Below are positions 60,556-60,678 of a stretch of DNA of 60,678 nucleotides, in pieces. The notes under the pieces were generated by a model, which saw nothing but the letters and a program-made list of their open reading frames with translations, searched no databases and was not told where the DNA came from. The DNA is from an uncultured Acidimicrobiaceae bacterium. Lineage in GTDB: Bacteria > Actinomycetota > Acidimicrobiia > Spongiisociales > UBA5794. How positions within the stretch are numbered: position 1 is the first letter of the stretch; every line of letters starts with the position of its first letter. Where the stretch lies: contig CAMYIJ010000008.1 in the NCBI GenBank assembly GCA_947258375.1, positions 1 to 60,678 of the forward strand, written 5' to 3'. The translations under genes and the position numbers were made by a program.

Positions 60556-60678
60556 ATGTCGGACCGAAGACCAACGCCCAAACGAAAGAAGCCTGCCCGA
60601 AAGCCGGCTCCTGCGGCCACCAAGTCCAAGCCAACCCAGCGGGCTGTGGAAGCTCCCAAACCGAAACGCGACATCCCT
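60556..60678 (+). CDS. Start of a Lys/Pro-rich protein, cut by the window end
   Basis: ATG 60556 opens 41 codons to the edge. The visible part (PTPKRKKPARKPAP) is a basic, Pro/Ala-rich cytosolic leader of the kind found before the membrane anchor of DsbA-like thioredoxin-fold proteins encoded next to DsbB. Identity as DsbA is inference from position only. Confidence 0.55.
   Translation, partial: MSDRRPTPKRKKPARKPAPAATKSKPTQRAVEAPKPKRDIP

Noticed and set aside
1..60678. tRNA, rRNA, riboswitch or phage attachment sites
   Set aside because: No cloverleaf, rRNA stretch, riboswitch core, integrase or transposase was recognised on either strand; a covariance-model scan would be needed to exclude small RNAs.

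Overview
The window is high-GC, tightly packed bacterial DNA with many ATGA, GTGA and TGATG junctions and frequent GTG and TTG starts. Gene content points to an aerobic, menaquinone-using actinomycete, most likely Acidimicrobiia-like: a complete 14-gene complex I operon, an actinobacterial-style Rieske protein with an internal Tat motif, Rex, a DUF222/HNH relic and a heliorhodopsin. No rRNA or tRNA gene was seen, so the lineage is inference.

Layout. (1) 137-4638 (+): a cell-envelope glycan cassette of two glycosyltransferases, two methyltransferases and a flippase-like membrane protein. (2) 4675-5898 (-): a membrane-anchored bactofilin-like protein, separated by a strong inverted repeat from (3) 5996-20821 (-): nuoA-N in canonical order. 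(4) 20972-24552: a DUF1295 reductase-like protein, a heliorhodopsin on the minus strand, a TIGR01777 epimerase and a membrane protein. (5) 24579-30285 (-): an Mrp/Mnh cation:proton antiporter operon in which subunits G and E are fused. (6) 30352-33992 (+): a small winged-helix regulator with an apparent CTG start, followed by the FAD oxidoreductase/DUF1365/cyclopropane synthase trio. (7) 34098-39737: a secreted fasciclin protein, a decayed DUF222/HNH gene, a geranylgeranyl reductase, an MFS carrier and a gluzincin-like lipoprotein.

(8) 39788-49312 is the most unusual part: two divergent respiratory operons. On the minus strand lies a cbb3-oxidase CcoN homologue lacking all six metal-binding histidines, fused to a CcoO-like cytochrome c and followed by a tail-anchored cytochrome c. 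On the plus strand lie a three-helix membrane protein, a cytosolic 2[4Fe-4S] ferredoxin, a b6-type cytochrome b, a subunit IV carrying five copies of a roughly 32-residue helical module on Ala/Pro-rich linkers, a Rieske protein, a diheme cytochrome c and a four-helix protein with a pilin-like N-terminus. A sixth, divergent copy of the module sits at the N-terminus of the cytochrome c of the other operon. I read this as a quinol:cytochrome c reductase supercomplex with a catalytically silent oxidase-like scaffold and possible ferredoxin input, which I do not recognise as a described system. Rex (49325-49969) lies beside it.

(9) 50090-60678: a 31-codon membrane peptide, a SAM hydroxide adenosyltransferase, a secreted propeller/RTX protein, a heterodimeric ABC exporter with one degenerate ATP site, a crotonase-fold protein, a HIT protein, HMG-CoA lyase, DsbB and the start of a further gene. 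No gene-free stretch exceeds 300 bases.
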